Source: Actinomycetota bacterium
GTDB lineage: Bacteria; Actinomycetota; Actinomycetes; Streptosporangiales; Streptosporangiaceae
Reading direction: 5' to 3'
NCBI GenBank assembly: GCA_027314515.1
Contig: DAHVAR010000160.1
Span: 22,199-86,198, forward strand
DNA: 64,000 nt
Shown piece after piece: positions 18,581-31,025 of this stretch. The notes below the pieces were generated by a model that searched no databases, was not told the DNA's origin, and worked only from the letters and a program-made list of their open reading frames with translations. A program made the translations under genes and the position numbers. Every line of letters starts with the position of its first letter. Position 1 is the stretch's first letter.

Positions 18581-19152
18581 GCACGCGGCTACGCCAGATG
18601 ACCGATGCTGACCTCGACAACGTGCTCGGGCTGGAACTCGCCTTGTTCGGCGAGGAAGCATGGTCGTGGCAGATGCTGGCCGGCGAGCTTGGCCAGCAGC
18701 CGGCCAGCCGGTACTACCTCGTCGCCGAGGATGACGGTGCGGTCGTCGGCTATGCGGGCCTGCTCGCCGCCGCAGGCCAGGCGGACGTGCTGACGATCGC
18801 CGTCGCTGCGCCCCACTGGGGCCAGGGCATCGGCTCCCGGCTGCTCGCCTGCCTGCTCGAGGAGGCCGTCCGGCGCGGTTGCACCGAGGTATTCCTCGAA
18901 GTGAGGGCCGACAATGCCCGCGCTCAGCGCCTTTACCGCTGGTGGGGCTTCGACGACGTCGGCATCCGGCCCGGCTACTACCAGCCGTCCGGCATGGACG
19001 CGATCGTGATGCGGCGCGACCTGGACGGCGTCCTGCGGCCCGGCCCGGCCGCCGAGCCTGGCAGCCACGGCGGGCAGGAGGCCGGTGCCCGCGGCGGGAG
19101 GCCGGGATCTGCCGATGGGGCGGTCGAGACGGACGGCGGTGAAGCAACGTGA
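18577..19152 (+). CDS. rimI: Ribosomal-protein-alanine N-acetyltransferase RimI-like
   Basis: A GNAT-family acetyltransferase; RimI acetylates the N-terminal alanine of S18, and actinobacterial homologues can have wider N-terminal targets. The acetyl-CoA site is in [20 protein letters not shown], followed by [20 protein letters not shown]. The core ends near residue 148; about 40 Gly/Ala/Glu residues follow. It overlaps both tsaB (ATGA) and tsaD (GTGA) by four bases, so the three are translationally coupled. Confidence 0.93.
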   Translation: MSTRLRQMTDADLDNVLGLELALFGEEAWSWQMLAGELGQQPASRYYLVAEDDGAVVGYAGLLAAAGQADVLTIAVAAPHWGQGIGSRLLACLLEEAVRRGCTEVFLEVRADNARAQRLYRWWGFDDVGIRPGYYQPSGMDAIVMRRDLDGVLRPGPAAEPGSHGGQEAGARGGRPGSADGAVETDGGEAT

Positions 19153-20180
19153 CCGGTCCGCTGGTCCTGGGCATCGAGACCTCGTGCGACGAGACCGGCG
19201 TCGGCCTGGTGCGCGGACACGAGCTGCTGGCAGACGCAGTGGCGTCCAGCGTCGAGGAGCACGCCAGGTTCGGCGGCGTAGTGCCCGAAGTGGCGAGCCG
19301 GGCGCACCTGGAGGCCATGGTGCCGACCGTCGGCCGTGCGCTGGACGCCGCGGGCGTGCGCCTGGCCGACGTGGACGCGATAGCGGTCACCGCCGGTCCC
19401 GGCCTGGCGGGGGCGCTGCTGGTCGGCGTCAGTGCCGCGAAGGCCTACGCGATCGCTACCGGCAAGCCGCTGTACGGCGTCAACCATCTGGCCGCGCACG
19501 TGGCCGTGGATCAGCTCGAGCACGGCGCGCTGCCAGCCCCTGCGGTCGCTCTGCTGGTATCAGGCGGCCATTCGTCCCTGCTCCTCGTGCCGGATGTGGC
19601 GGCTGAGGTCGTGCCGCTCGGCGCGACCATCGACGATGCGGCCGGCGAAGCCTTCGACAAGGTGGCCAGGGTGCTCGGGCTGCCCTTTCCGGGCGGCCCG
19701 CACATCGACCGTGCCGCGGCGGCAGGAGATCGAGACCTCATCGCGTTCCCGCGAGGCAAGTACCGGGACGGCAGTTACGACTTCTCGTTCTCCGGACTGA
19801 AGACCGCGGTGGCGCGCTGGGTGGAAGCGCGCGAGGCGGCAGGCGAGCCGGTGCCGGTCGCCGACGTCGCGGCCTGCTTCCAGGAAGCCGTCGCGGACGT
19901 GCTGACCCGCAAGGCCGTGGCCGCGTGCCGAGCGCACGGCATCGATCACCTGGTCATCGGCGGCGGTGTGGCCGCCAACTCGCGGTTGCGCGCGCTGGCG
20001 CAGGAACGGTGCGCGGCGGCCGGATTGCGGCTGCGGGTGCCGCGGCCGGGCTTGTGCACCGACAATGGCGCGATGGTGGCAGCACTCGGAGCCGAGCTTG
20101 TGGCCAGAGGCGCAGTTGCCTCCGGGCTGGACTTCGCGGCAGACTCCTCACTCCCGGTGACGACCGTTACCGCGGCATGA
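19149..20180 (+). CDS. tsaD: tRNA N6-adenosine threonylcarbamoyltransferase TsaD
   Basis: Transfers the threonylcarbamoyl group to tRNA A37. It begins [20 protein letters not shown]. The metal-binding histidines are in NHLAAHV, and [12 protein letters not shown] and [12 protein letters not shown] are further ASKHA signatures. Length (343) is normal. It starts with GTG overlapping rimI by four bases. The next gene (a secreted protein) begins after ~170 bases, probably ending this operon. Confidence 0.96.
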   Translation: MTGPLVLGIETSCDETGVGLVRGHELLADAVASSVEEHARFGGVVPEVASRAHLEAMVPTVGRALDAAGVRLADVDAIAVTAGPGLAGALLVGVSAAKAYAIATGKPLYGVNHLAAHVAVDQLEHGALPAPAVALLVSGGHSSLLLVPDVAAEVVPLGATIDDAAGEAFDKVARVLGLPFPGGPHIDRAAAAGDRDLIAFPRGKYRDGSYDFSFSGLKTAVARWVEAREAAGEPVPVADVAACFQEAVADVLTRKAVAACRAHGIDHLVIGGGVAANSRLRALAQERCAAAGLRLRVPRPGLCTDNGAMVAALGAELVARGAVASGLDFAADSSLPVTTVTAA

Positions 20181-20352
20181 TCGTGTCGCGCGAGCCGCGC
20201 CCGCTGTCCTGGCTCTAAAGTCGCTCCCTGAGAGCACTATCTGTAGTCTCGGCTTCACTCTGCGTGTGCAAGCCGGGAGGCGGTACGAGCAACGAGACAG
20301 TACAAGCCATGAGACAGTGGGCGTCCGGGCTGCCGGACGGCCCGGAAAGCGA

Positions 20353-22401
20353 ATGCGCATGGGCTCGCGTCTGCTGCCCTTTGGTGTGCCGCACGGTAGC
20401 CGGCCTGGTTCCGCCGGGTTCCGCAGTCGCTTACTGCACCGGCACGCGGCGGCCGTCATCTCGGCGCTGACGCTCGTCGCCGTGGCAACCGTGGCTGCCG
20501 GTGCCGGGGTGCTGGCCCGGCTCCCGGCCGCGGCGGCAGGCGCCGGTGGCGTGACAGGTTCGCCGAACAACCTGCGCACCGACTGGGACCCGGCAGAGCC
20601 GAACCTGGCTCCGGTGGGTGACGGCGGGCCGGTCGGCGGTCCGAACTTCGGCAAGATCTTCGAGAAGCACCTGAACGGGCAGATCTACGCGCAGCCGCTC
20701 GTGGTTGGCGACACGCTCATCGCGGCGACCGAGACTAACCATGTGTACGGGCTGAACGCGGCTACCGGAGCCATCGAGTGGGCGGACTGGCTGGGCAAGC
20801 CTGAGCCGTCGGCCGTCATGGGCTGCAACGACCTCACGCCGTACATCGGCATTACCAGCGCACCCGTCTATGACCCGGCTACCCGCGCGGTCTACCTGGC
20901 GGCGCTCGTCGACAACGGGCCGACCGTGATGCGCCCGCACATGTACACCTACGCGCTTAACGTCTCGACCGGTCACGTTCTGCGCGGCTGGCCGGTTGCC
21001 GTCCAGGGAGCCCCGACCAACGACTCCGCAGACTCGTTCAACCCGCTGACCGAGCGGCAGCGCGCAGGCTTGCTGCTGCTCGGCGGCGTGGTCTATCTGG
21101 CATTTGCCTCCTACTGCGACTATCCGCACTTCGCGGGCTACGTGGCGGGGGTGAGCACCTCGACCAGGCATCTGACCTTGTGGACCGCCGAGGCCGGGCC
21201 GGGCCAGGATCAGGCCGGGATCTGGATGGGTGGCGGTGGCCTGATGTCCGACGGGCCACGCCGTATCTTCCTGTCGACTGGCAACGGCCCATCGCCGCCC
21301 GCAGGCCCGGGGACCAGGCCGCCGGCTCAGCTCGGCGACGCGGTCGTCAGGCTCACCGTCGGTGCGGGCGGTGCGCTGTCCGCGGCGGACTTCTTCAGCC
21401 CGGCCAACGCACCCGCACTCGATGCTGACAATGAGGATCTCGGTTCCGGCGGCCCGGTCGGGCTGCCGTTCGGCACGCGAGCCGATCGCGCGCTGCTCAT
21501 CGAGGCCGGCAAGGACGGCAGGGTTTTCATCCTGAACCGCGACAACCTGGGCGGCCGCGAGCAGGGCCCGGGCGGCACCGATCGCGTGCTCGCTGAAGCC
21601 GGCCCGTACCACGGCCAATATGGTCACCCGGGCGTGTTCGGCCCGGTTTCCACTATCGCTACCGCCAGTTCGCCTGACTTCGCCTACTACGTCGGGAAAG
21701 GGGATGTGCTGCGCTACCTGCGATTCGGCGCGAGCGCTTCAGGCGCTCCGACGGTGACCGAGGTGGCCAACAGCACGACGAACTTCGGCTTCACGTCCGG
21801 CTCGCCAGTGGTCACCTCCAGCGGCAACGACCGCGCGTCTGCTGTCGTCTGGGAGGTCTACTCCGCTGGAGTTAGCGGGGCGGACGGCACCCTCGATGCG
21901 TTCGCCGCTGAGCCGCCGAAAGGCTGCGTTGTCCCGTGCCAGATGGCTCCGATCTGGTCGGCGCCGATCGGAACGGCGGCCCAGTTCACTATCCCGGCGA
22001 CCGCTGACGGCCGGGTTTACGTCGGTACCAGGGACGGCAACGTGCTGGCGTTCGGGAGCCCGAACCCTGCCCCGCTCGCGGCGGTTCCGGTTAACTTCGG
22101 CCAGGTCTCGGTGGGCAAGTCCGGCACCCTGACGATGATCATCGCGGCTGCGCGCCGTGTCAGGGTGCGTCGCATCTGGATAGCAGAGCCATTCGGCAGC
22201 ACGCCGTTCACGGTCCGGTCTGTGAGACTTAACCTGCGCGCGGTCAGGTTCCCGGTCGTGCTCCGGGCCGGCACCAGGCTGAGGGTGCGGGTCTCCTTCA
22301 CGCCGTCTCTGCCGGGGGGTTTCACCGGCTCGCTGCAGGTCAGAACCGCGGCGGCGAACTTCCGGGTGGTCAGCCTTAGCCTTACCGGGCAGGGCATATA
22401 G
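20353..22401 (+). CDS. Secreted beta-propeller (PQQ-like repeat) protein with C-terminal Ig-like domain
   Basis: A large exported protein with no assigned function. A long basic n-region precedes a hydrophobic core (AAAVISALTLVAVATVAAGAG), then LARLPAAAAGAGG, consistent with a signal peptide. The body has repeated blades of the PQQ-dehydrogenase/outer-membrane-assembly type (YAQPLVVGDTLIAATETNHV, YGLNAATGAIEWADW, TADGRVYVGTRDGNVLAFG). The last ~110 residues resemble an ASH/HYDIN-type Ig domain (VNFGQVSVGKSGTLTM ... SLSLTGQGI). ATG at 20353 (or 20359, nine bases after GGAAAG) is preferred; a GTG at 20266 would add 29 residues. Without visible cofactor ligands, a binding or structural role is as likely as an enzyme. 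Confidence 0.82.
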   Translation: MRMGSRLLPFGVPHGSRPGSAGFRSRLLHRHAAAVISALTLVAVATVAAGAGVLARLPAAAAGAGGVTGSPNNLRTDWDPAEPNLAPVGDGGPVGGPNFGKIFEKHLNGQIYAQPLVVGDTLIAATETNHVYGLNAATGAIEWADWLGKPEPSAVMGCNDLTPYIGITSAPVYDPATRAVYLAALVDNGPTVMRPHMYTYALNVSTGHVLRGWPVAVQGAPTNDSADSFNPLTERQRAGLLLLGGVVYLAFASYCDYPHFAGYVAGVSTSTRHLTLWTAEAGPGQDQAGIWMGGGGLMSDGPRRIFLSTGNGPSPPAGPGTRPPAQLGDAVVRLTVGAGGALSAADFFSPANAPALDADNEDLGSGGPVGLPFGTRADRALLIEAGKDGRVFILNRDNLGGREQGPGGTDRVLAEAGPYHGQYGHPGVFGPVSTIATASSPDFAYYVGKGDVLRYLRFGASASGAPTVTEVANSTTNFGFTSGSPVVTSSGNDRASAVVWEVYSAGVSGADGTLDAFAAEPPKGCVVPCQMAPIWSAPIGTAAQFTIPATADGRVYVGTRDGNVLAFGSPNPAPLAAVPVNFGQVSVGKSGTLTMIIAAARRVRVRRIWIAEPFGSTPFTVRSVRLNLRAVRFPVVLRAGTRLRVRVSFTPSLPGGFTGSLQVRTAAANFRVVSLSLTGQGI

Positions 22402-22540
22402 CCCGGCCCTGCCGCCCCGCCCGCCTCGCCGGCCGGGGCGTCATTCCGGGCCGCCCCGGAGTGCACAGGACCGGGCTGACCTGGGGCTCTGCCCCTGGCC
22501 GCTGGTTGACGACCCGATACGGGGGGGCTAGCCTACGGAA

Positions 22541-22567
22541 CTGGCACTCGCTGCGGTAGAGTGCTAA
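22541..22567 (+). promoter_or_regulatory. CIRCE element (HrcA operator)
   Basis: CTGGCACTC, nine bases, then GAGTGCTAA. The right arm is a perfect CIRCE half-site and the left differs from TTAGCACTC at two positions. It sits about 90 bases before groES and marks HrcA repression of the groE genes, released on heat shock. The hrcA gene is not in this window. Confidence 0.93.
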
Positions 22568-22657
22568 GCGACAAGGTTGGTCTGGCACCCGCGACGGCAG
22601 GCCGACATGGTCGACTCTCTAATACAGCTAGCCCTTTCCGGAGGGGGAGGTCAGATC

Positions 22658-22969
22658 GTGACGACCGCCACCAAGGTTGTTCTGAAGCCGCTCGAAGACA
22701 GGATCGTGGTACGCCCGCTTGAAGCTGAGCAGACCACCGCGTCCGGCCTGGTGATTCCCGACACCGCCAAGGAGAAGCCCCAGGAGGGCGAGGTCCTGGC
22801 CGTCGGCCCTGGCCGGTTCGATGAGTCCGGCAGCAAGCGCGTCCCGATGGATGTCAAGGTCGGCGACATCGTGCTGTACAGCAAGTACGGCGGCACCGAA
22901 GTGAAGTACCACGGCGAGGAGTACCTGGTGCTCTCTGCCCGCGATGTACTCGCCATCATCGAGAAGTAG
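22658..22969 (+). CDS. groES: Co-chaperonin GroES
   Basis: A 103-residue cap of the GroEL chamber. It begins [20 protein letters not shown], with the mobile loop [20 protein letters not shown] and the end [17 protein letters not shown]. The GTG at 22658 follows a strong GGAGGGGGAGG. The CIRCE element lies upstream. groEL follows after 221 bases, an unusually long gap holding a large inverted repeat. Confidence 0.97.
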   Translation: MTTATKVVLKPLEDRIVVRPLEAEQTTASGLVIPDTAKEKPQEGEVLAVGPGRFDESGSKRVPMDVKVGDIVLYSKYGGTEVKYHGEEYLVLSARDVLAIIEK

Positions 22970-23025
22970 CGAGCAGTAATCGCGCGCGGGCCTGGCCCGC
23001 GCCGGGCTGGGCCCTGCCCGCCTGG

Positions 23026-23096
23026 CACCGCCCCGGCTCGGCTCGCGGCTCGCGGAGCAAAGCTCCGCACGGCCCGCGGCCCGGTCCGGGGCGGTG
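23026..23096 (+). other. Large inverted repeat between groES and groEL
   Basis: CACCGCCCCGG (23026-23036) and CCGGGGCGGTG (23086-23096) are a perfect 11-bp outer stem. Inside it GCGGAGC-AAA-GCTCCGC (23052-23068) makes a second, perfect 7-bp hairpin. The structure could terminate part of the transcript or protect the ends of processed groES mRNA. No T-run follows. Confidence 0.6.
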
Positions 23097-23172
23097 GCGT
23101 GACGGCTGCCTGTGCGGGGCCGCAACGATGTCCGCCACCACGAATCAGATAGACCGGACAGACCACTTATAA

Positions 23173-24807
<1,635 letters not shown>

Positions 24808-24837
24808 GCCGCGGCGCTCTAGCCGCTAGCTGAACCT

Positions 24838-24876
24838 GGCTCCGCCACCAGTGCCTGCCGCATTGGTGGCGGAGCC
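24838..24876 (+). terminator. groEL terminator hairpin
   Basis: GGCTCCGCCACCA (24838-24850) pairs perfectly with TGGTGGCGGAGCC (24864-24876) across a 13-base loop, starting 31 bases after the groEL stop. There is no T-tract, as is common for high-GC actinobacterial terminators. Confidence 0.75.
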
Positions 24877-25195
24877 GGCGCGTTCCGGTCTGCGCGCGCC
24901 CGGCGGCCGTGACTCGCGCTGTCCGCATCACGATATGGCTTACCTTGTAAATAGATGTTCCATCATTGTCGGCCGGAATACCATTTCCCTATCGGCCCGC
25001 ACCATTCTGAAATGCGGTCAATAACTGAGCGTAGTTGGGTGCTTACTCTTAGTCATTAATTTTACCGGCGATCAACCGGATGGCTAAAAGTAACCTTTCC
25101 GTTGCCTATCTTGATGTTGCCTTTACTCCCGGCATGGGGAATCACGGTCTTGTGCAGACGGAGGCGTGAGACCGCCGCTGAGCCAGGGGGATCAG
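24877..25195. other. AT-rich leader region of the sigma-factor gene
   Basis: After the groEL terminator, about 24930-25150 is clearly AT-richer than the rest of the window. It contains TTAATTTTACCGG, TAAAAGTAACC and a repeated GTTGCC (25103 and 25117). It probably holds the promoter and control sites of the sigma gene. A 29-codon open frame at 24935-25024 has poor codon use and I do not call it. Confidence 0.6.
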
Positions 25196-25795
25196 GTGGA
25201 GTCGCAGCTAGATAGGGCCAGTCATCGCAACATGGTCATCTTGACCGAACTCGCCGCGCGCGGTCAACCCGCCGCAATCGAGGCATTGCTTCAGCAGATC
25301 AGGCCCATGGTACTGCGCTATTGCCGCGCTCGCCTCGGCCGCATTTCCGGGCATTATCACGCTGCCGACGATGTGGCGCAGGAAGTATGTATCGCCGTTA
25401 TGACCGCCCTGCCGCGCTACCGCGATCTGGGCCGACCGTTTGCCTCGTTCGTATTCGGCATCGCCGCTCACAAGGTGGCTGACGCCATGCGCAGCGCGGC
25501 CCGGTCGGCGATCCCGACCGCGGACCTGCCCGACGGGCCCGACCTGCGGCCGGGACCAGAGGAGACCGCAGTCGCCTGCCTGGAGGCCGAGCGGGCCCGT
25601 GCGCTGCTCGCGAGGCTCCCGGTGAATCAGCGCGAGCTGCTGGTCCTGCGCCTGTTGTCGGGATTGTCGGCAGAGGAGACCGGCCACGCCCTCGGCATGT
25701 CAGCGGGCGCGGTCCGGGTCGCGCAGCACCGCGCACTGGCCAGGCTGCGTGCCATCGCAATGGCGGAATCGGACGTCGAGGAGTTCATCGCCTAG
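25196..25795 (+). CDS. shbA: ECF-type RNA polymerase sigma factor, ShbA/SigD family
   Basis: A 199-residue sigma-70 factor with region 2 ([20 protein letters not shown]) and region 4 ([20 protein letters not shown], then [20 protein letters not shown]). Its place between groEL and guaB matches ShbA of Streptomyces (which drives the principal sigma gene hrdB) and SigD of Mycobacterium; assignment rests on synteny plus domain layout. GTG at 25196 is chosen because AGGGGG lies five bases upstream; a GTG at 25166 would add ten residues. No dedicated anti-sigma gene is adjacent. A whiB-type gene found nearby in mycobacteria is absent here. Confidence 0.88.
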   Translation: MESQLDRASHRNMVILTELAARGQPAAIEALLQQIRPMVLRYCRARLGRISGHYHAADDVAQEVCIAVMTALPRYRDLGRPFASFVFGIAAHKVADAMRSAARSAIPTADLPDGPDLRPGPEETAVACLEAERARALLARLPVNQRELLVLRLLSGLSAEETGHALGMSAGAVRVAQHRALARLRAIAMAESDVEEFIA

Positions 25796-25908
25796 CCGCC
25801 GACCGCGGGCCTGAGCGCCGAATCGCCGAGGTCCGCTGCCTCCGGGGACAGCAGGATCCCGGCTGCGCCGGCACCGGATCTGGCCGGCCTGACCGGTCAC
25901 TAGGATGA

Positions 25909-27429
<1,521 letters not shown>

Positions 27430-27489
27430 ACCTGGCACGCCAATCCGGGCGGCCGGGCGCGTGGGCACACGCAGCGGCGGGAGAGAAAC

Positions 27490-28614
27490 GTGAGCGTGGT
27501 AGAGATCGGGCGCGGGAAGAGCGGCCGGCGAGCATACGCCCTTGACGAGATCGGCATCGTGCCGTCCCGGCGTACCCGGCACCCGGAGGATGTCTCGATC
27601 GCCTGGCAGATCGATGCCTACCGGTTCGAGATGCCACTGGTCGTGGCGCCGATGGACAGCGTTGTGTCGCCGGCGACGGCGATCGCGATCGGCAAGCTCG
27701 GCGGCCTGGCCGCATTGGACCTGGAGGGACTGTGGACCAGGTTCGACGACCCGGAACCCCTGCTGGCCGAAGCCGCCGAGCTGGGCGACGAGGCGGCCAC
27801 GAGGCGGCTCCAGGAGATCTACGCAGAGCCGATCAAGGAAGACCTGATCGGCAGGCGGATCGAGGAGATAAGGGCAGCGGGCATCACCACTGCGGCCCGG
27901 CTGTCGCCGCAGCGCACCGCGCGCCTCTACAAGGCCGTCATCGACGCCGGCGCGGACATCTTCGTGATCCGCGGCACGACGGTGTCGGCCGAGCACGTGT
28001 CCGGCCAGGCTGAGCCGCTGAACCTGAAGCAATTCATCTACGAACTCGACGTGCCGGTCATCGTCGGCGGGTGCGCCACCTATACCGCCGCGCTGCACCT
28101 CATGCGCACCGGCGCGGCCGGCGTGCTGGCGGGCTTCGGCGGCGGGTCCGGGCACACGACGGCGGCAGTGCTCGGCGTCGCGGTGCCGATGGCCACCGCG
28201 ATCGCCGATGTCGCCGCAGCCCGCCGCGATTACCTGGATGAGTCCGGCGGCCGGTACGTGCACGTCATCGCCGACGGCGGGATGACCCGCAGCGGCGACA
28301 TCGCCAAGGCGCTGGCGCTTGGCGCCGACGCTGTCATGGTCGGCTCGCCGTTCGCCCGGGCTAGCCAGGCGCCCGGCCGCGGCTATCACTGGGGCAGCGA
28401 GGCCCACCACCCGGACCTGCCCCGTGGCGCCCGGCTGAAAGTGGGCACGATCGGCACCCTGGAGCAGATCCTGCACGGGCCATCCACGGTCCCCGATGGC
28501 TCGATGAACCTGATGGGCGCGTTGCGCCGGACCATGGCCACATCGGGATATTCGGATCTCAAGGAATTCCAGCGGGTGGAAGTCGTGGTGACTCGCAGTG
28601 CCACGCCGCGCTGA
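27490..28614 (+). CDS. guaB3: GuaB3 family IMP dehydrogenase-related protein
   Basis: A 374-residue IMPDH/GMPR-barrel protein without CBS domains, starting MSVVEIGRGKSGRRAYALDE. The signatures PMDSVVSPATAIAIGKLGGL, GADAVMVGSPFA and GGGSGHTT are the GuaB3 forms. The IMPDH active-site GxGxICTTR is not present; the corresponding region reads GVLAGFGGGSGHTTAAVLG. A cyanobacterial GuaB3 was reported to act as a GMP reductase, so salvage of GMP to IMP is a fair guess rather than a second IMPDH. GTG start after GGGAGAG. It always follows guaB in actinobacteria. Confidence 0.92.
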   Translation: MSVVEIGRGKSGRRAYALDEIGIVPSRRTRHPEDVSIAWQIDAYRFEMPLVVAPMDSVVSPATAIAIGKLGGLAALDLEGLWTRFDDPEPLLAEAAELGDEAATRRLQEIYAEPIKEDLIGRRIEEIRAAGITTAARLSPQRTARLYKAVIDAGADIFVIRGTTVSAEHVSGQAEPLNLKQFIYELDVPVIVGGCATYTAALHLMRTGAAGVLAGFGGGSGHTTAAVLGVAVPMATAIADVAAARRDYLDESGGRYVHVIADGGMTRSGDIAKALALGADAVMVGSPFARASQAPGRGYHWGSEAHHPDLPRGARLKVGTIGTLEQILHGPSTVPDGSMNLMGALRRTMATSGYSDLKEFQRVEVVVTRSATPR

Positions 28615-28669
28615 CATCCGGGTCTGGCCCAGCGCCCGTACCGGCGGCCAGCAGTCCGCGAACGGGCAC

Positions 28670-30421
28670 GTGGTGAGCGGCGGCCCCGCGCTGGCTACGA
28701 CCCGGCTCGGCCCGGCCGAGCGCGCCGCTTCGCTCGAGGCGCTGGCCAGCCATGAACTGCAAGTGCTGGTAGTCGGCGGTGGCGTGGTCGGGGCCGGCGT
28801 GGCACTCGACGCCGTCACCCGCGGGCTGACTACCGGACTGGTGGAGGCCAGGGACTTCGGCTCGGGCACCTCCTCACGGTCGAGCAAGCTGATCCACGGC
28901 GGCTTGCGCTACCTTGAGCAGCTCAACGTGGGCCTGGTGCGGGAGGCGCTCAGCGAGCGCTCGCTGCTGCTGCAGCGGCTCGCGCCGCATCTGGTCCGTC
29001 CTGTGTCGTTCCTGTTCCCGTTCACTCACCATGGCTGGGAACGGGCCTACGTGGGCGTCGGCGTCACCGCCTACGACTCGCTGGGCTTCTCCCTCGGCCA
29101 GACCCGCGGCCTGCCCGGCCACCGCCAGCTGACCAGGCGCGGCGCGCTACGGCTCGCGCCCGCACTGAACCGCAGGGCGCTGACCGGGGCGCTTGTCTAC
29201 TGGGACGCGCAGGTCGACGACGCGCGTTACGTCATGACCTTGGTGCGCACCGCGGCGAGCTTCGGCGCGCACGCGGCATCCCGCACTCAGGTGACGGGCT
29301 TCCTTCGCGAGGGCGAGCGGGTTACCGGCGTGCGGGCCACCGACCTGGAGACCGGGACCGAGCTGGAGATCCGTGCCCAGCAAGTCGTCAATGCCACCGG
29401 AGTCTGGACCGACGAGATCCAGGAGATGGTCGGCGGCCGCGGCACGATCAATGTCCGGGCGTCTAAGGGCGTCCACCTGGTCGTGCCGCGTGATCGGATC
29501 CACTCCACCACCGGGATCATCCTGCGCACGCCGGTGAGCGTGCTGTTCGTGATCCCGTGGGGACGGCACTGGATCATCGGCACGACCGACACCGACTGGT
29601 CGCTGGACAAGGCGCACCCGGCGGCGAGCCGGGCCGACATCGACTACGTGCTGGGGCAGCTCAACAAGATCCTCGCCGTGCCGCTCAGCCAGGACGATGT
29701 CGAGGGCGTGTACGCCGGCCTGCGGCCGCTGCTGGCGGGTGAGTCTGAGTCCACGTCCAAGCTGTCGCGCGAGCACACCGTGGTGCACCCGGTACCCGGC
29801 CTGGTCATGATCGCCGGCGGCAAGTACACCACCTACCGGATCATGGCCCGCGACGCCGTCGACGCGGTTGCGCACGGACTGGACGGCAAGGTCGCGCCAT
29901 CCTGCACCGACAGCATCCCGCTGGCCGGCGCCGACGGTTTCATCGCGCTATGGAACTCCCGGCACGCCCTGGCCCGATCCTCAGGCCTGCACGTCGCGCG
30001 GATCGAGCATTTGCTGCAGCGGTACGGATCGATGATCGGCGAGGTGCTGGCGCTCATCTCGGCCGATCCCGGCCTCGGCAAGCCGCTGGCCGGTGCTGAC
30101 GACTACCTGCGCGCTGAGGTTGTCTACGCGGCATCGCACGAGGGCGCTCGCCACCTGGACGACGTGCTGTCGAGGCGCACGCATGCCTCGATCGAGACCT
30201 GGGATCGCGGCCTGTCGGCGGCCGAGGAAGCGGTCAGCCTGATGGCGGGGCCGATGAAGTGGAAGACCCGGCAGATCGCGCGGGAGCTGGAGAACTACCG
30301 GGCCAGGGTGGCGGCCGAGCGCGCGTCCCAGGAAGCCGATTCCGATCAGGACGCCGACGCCATCGGGCTCGGCGCGCCGGATATCGTGCCGGTGCTGCAG
30401 GGGGACAGCGCTACGGCCTGA
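28670..30421 (+). CDS. glpD: Glycerol-3-phosphate dehydrogenase, FAD-dependent
   Basis: Oxidises sn-glycerol-3-phosphate to dihydroxyacetone phosphate at the membrane, passing electrons to quinone. The FAD motif is VLVVGGGVVGAGVALDAV, followed by SRSSKLIHGGLRYLEQLNVG. The C-terminal DAO domain runs from about 390. The start is one of two adjacent GTGs (28670, 28673); a GTG at 28598 overlapping guaB3 would add 24 unconserved residues. It follows the guaB pair directly and is followed after 36 bases by a DUF2267 gene. Confidence 0.93.
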   Translation: MVSGGPALATTRLGPAERAASLEALASHELQVLVVGGGVVGAGVALDAVTRGLTTGLVEARDFGSGTSSRSSKLIHGGLRYLEQLNVGLVREALSERSLLLQRLAPHLVRPVSFLFPFTHHGWERAYVGVGVTAYDSLGFSLGQTRGLPGHRQLTRRGALRLAPALNRRALTGALVYWDAQVDDARYVMTLVRTAASFGAHAASRTQVTGFLREGERVTGVRATDLETGTELEIRAQQVVNATGVWTDEIQEMVGGRGTINVRASKGVHLVVPRDRIHSTTGIILRTPVSVLFVIPWGRHWIIGTTDTDWSLDKAHPAASRADIDYVLGQLNKILAVPLSQDDVEGVYAGLRPLLAGESESTSKLSREHTVVHPVPGLVMIAGGKYTTYRIMARDAVDAVAHGLDGKVAPSCTDSIPLAGADGFIALWNSRHALARSSGLHVARIEHLLQRYGSMIGEVLALISADPGLGKPLAGADDYLRAEVVYAASHEGARHLDDVLSRRTHASIETWDRGLSAAEEAVSLMAGPMKWKTRQIARELENYRARVAAERASQEADSDQDADAIGLGAPDIVPVLQGDSATA

Positions 30422-30457
30422 GTGACATTTGCGATTAAGCCGGCTAGAGGGGGAGCC

Positions 30458-30868
30458 ATGGAGCAGAAGGTGCTCGTCCGTGCGGTAGCGGAGCGAACCA
30501 GGCTGTCGCGCGAGGAATCCGCGGATGTCACCAGGGCAGTGCTGGAGGGACTGGCAGAGCAGCTCAGTGACGGCGAGGCCAGGCGCCTCGCCGCGGATCT
30601 GCCCGATGCGCTGGCGGGGCAGGCTCAGCTGCAGCGGCGCCGCAGGAAAGGGGCGCACCCGGTCGGAGTCGATGAGTTCATCCTTCGCCTCAGCGAGCGT
30701 GCCGGGCTCACTGAGGCGGACGCACGGGAGGGCGCCGGGGCCGTCCTGGCCGCACTGCGGGAGTCGCTCAGCGGGGACGGCTACCAGCACCTCGTCGGCC
30801 AACTGCCGGCCGGCTACACGACCCTGGAGCACGGTACGGGCTTACTGCTACCGCGCCGCTCTTCATGA
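30458..30868 (+). CDS. DUF2267 domain protein
   Basis: A 136-residue protein of unknown function with two similar halves, each a small helical DUF2267 unit: LVRAVAERTRLSREESADVT with LSDGEARRLAADLP, then FILRLSERAGLTEADAREGA with LSGDGYQHLVGQLP. The ATG at 30458 has AGAGGGGGAG just upstream, better than the GTG at 30422. It may share a transcript with glpD, but no functional link is known. Confidence 0.85.
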   Translation: MEQKVLVRAVAERTRLSREESADVTRAVLEGLAEQLSDGEARRLAADLPDALAGQAQLQRRRRKGAHPVGVDEFILRLSERAGLTEADAREGAGAVLAALRESLSGDGYQHLVGQLPAGYTTLEHGTGLLLPRRSS

Positions 30869-31025
30869 ATGCGGCTTTTCTGTTGTTATAGCGACAGTAA
30901 AGTCACATCGATCATGGCCGACCCGCCGGTAACGGGAGCGGATCTCCCCGCCTGCCCGAGCGGCGCGCCCGCGAGACCCGGCTGGGCCGCTCGGCGCACC
31001 CGGCGGCGCAACTAGACTGCGGCCT

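Noticed and set aside
24935..25024. 29-codon ORF in the AT-rich region before the sigma gene
   Set aside because: Third positions are poor in G/C, unlike genes here, and no ribosome binding site is visible.
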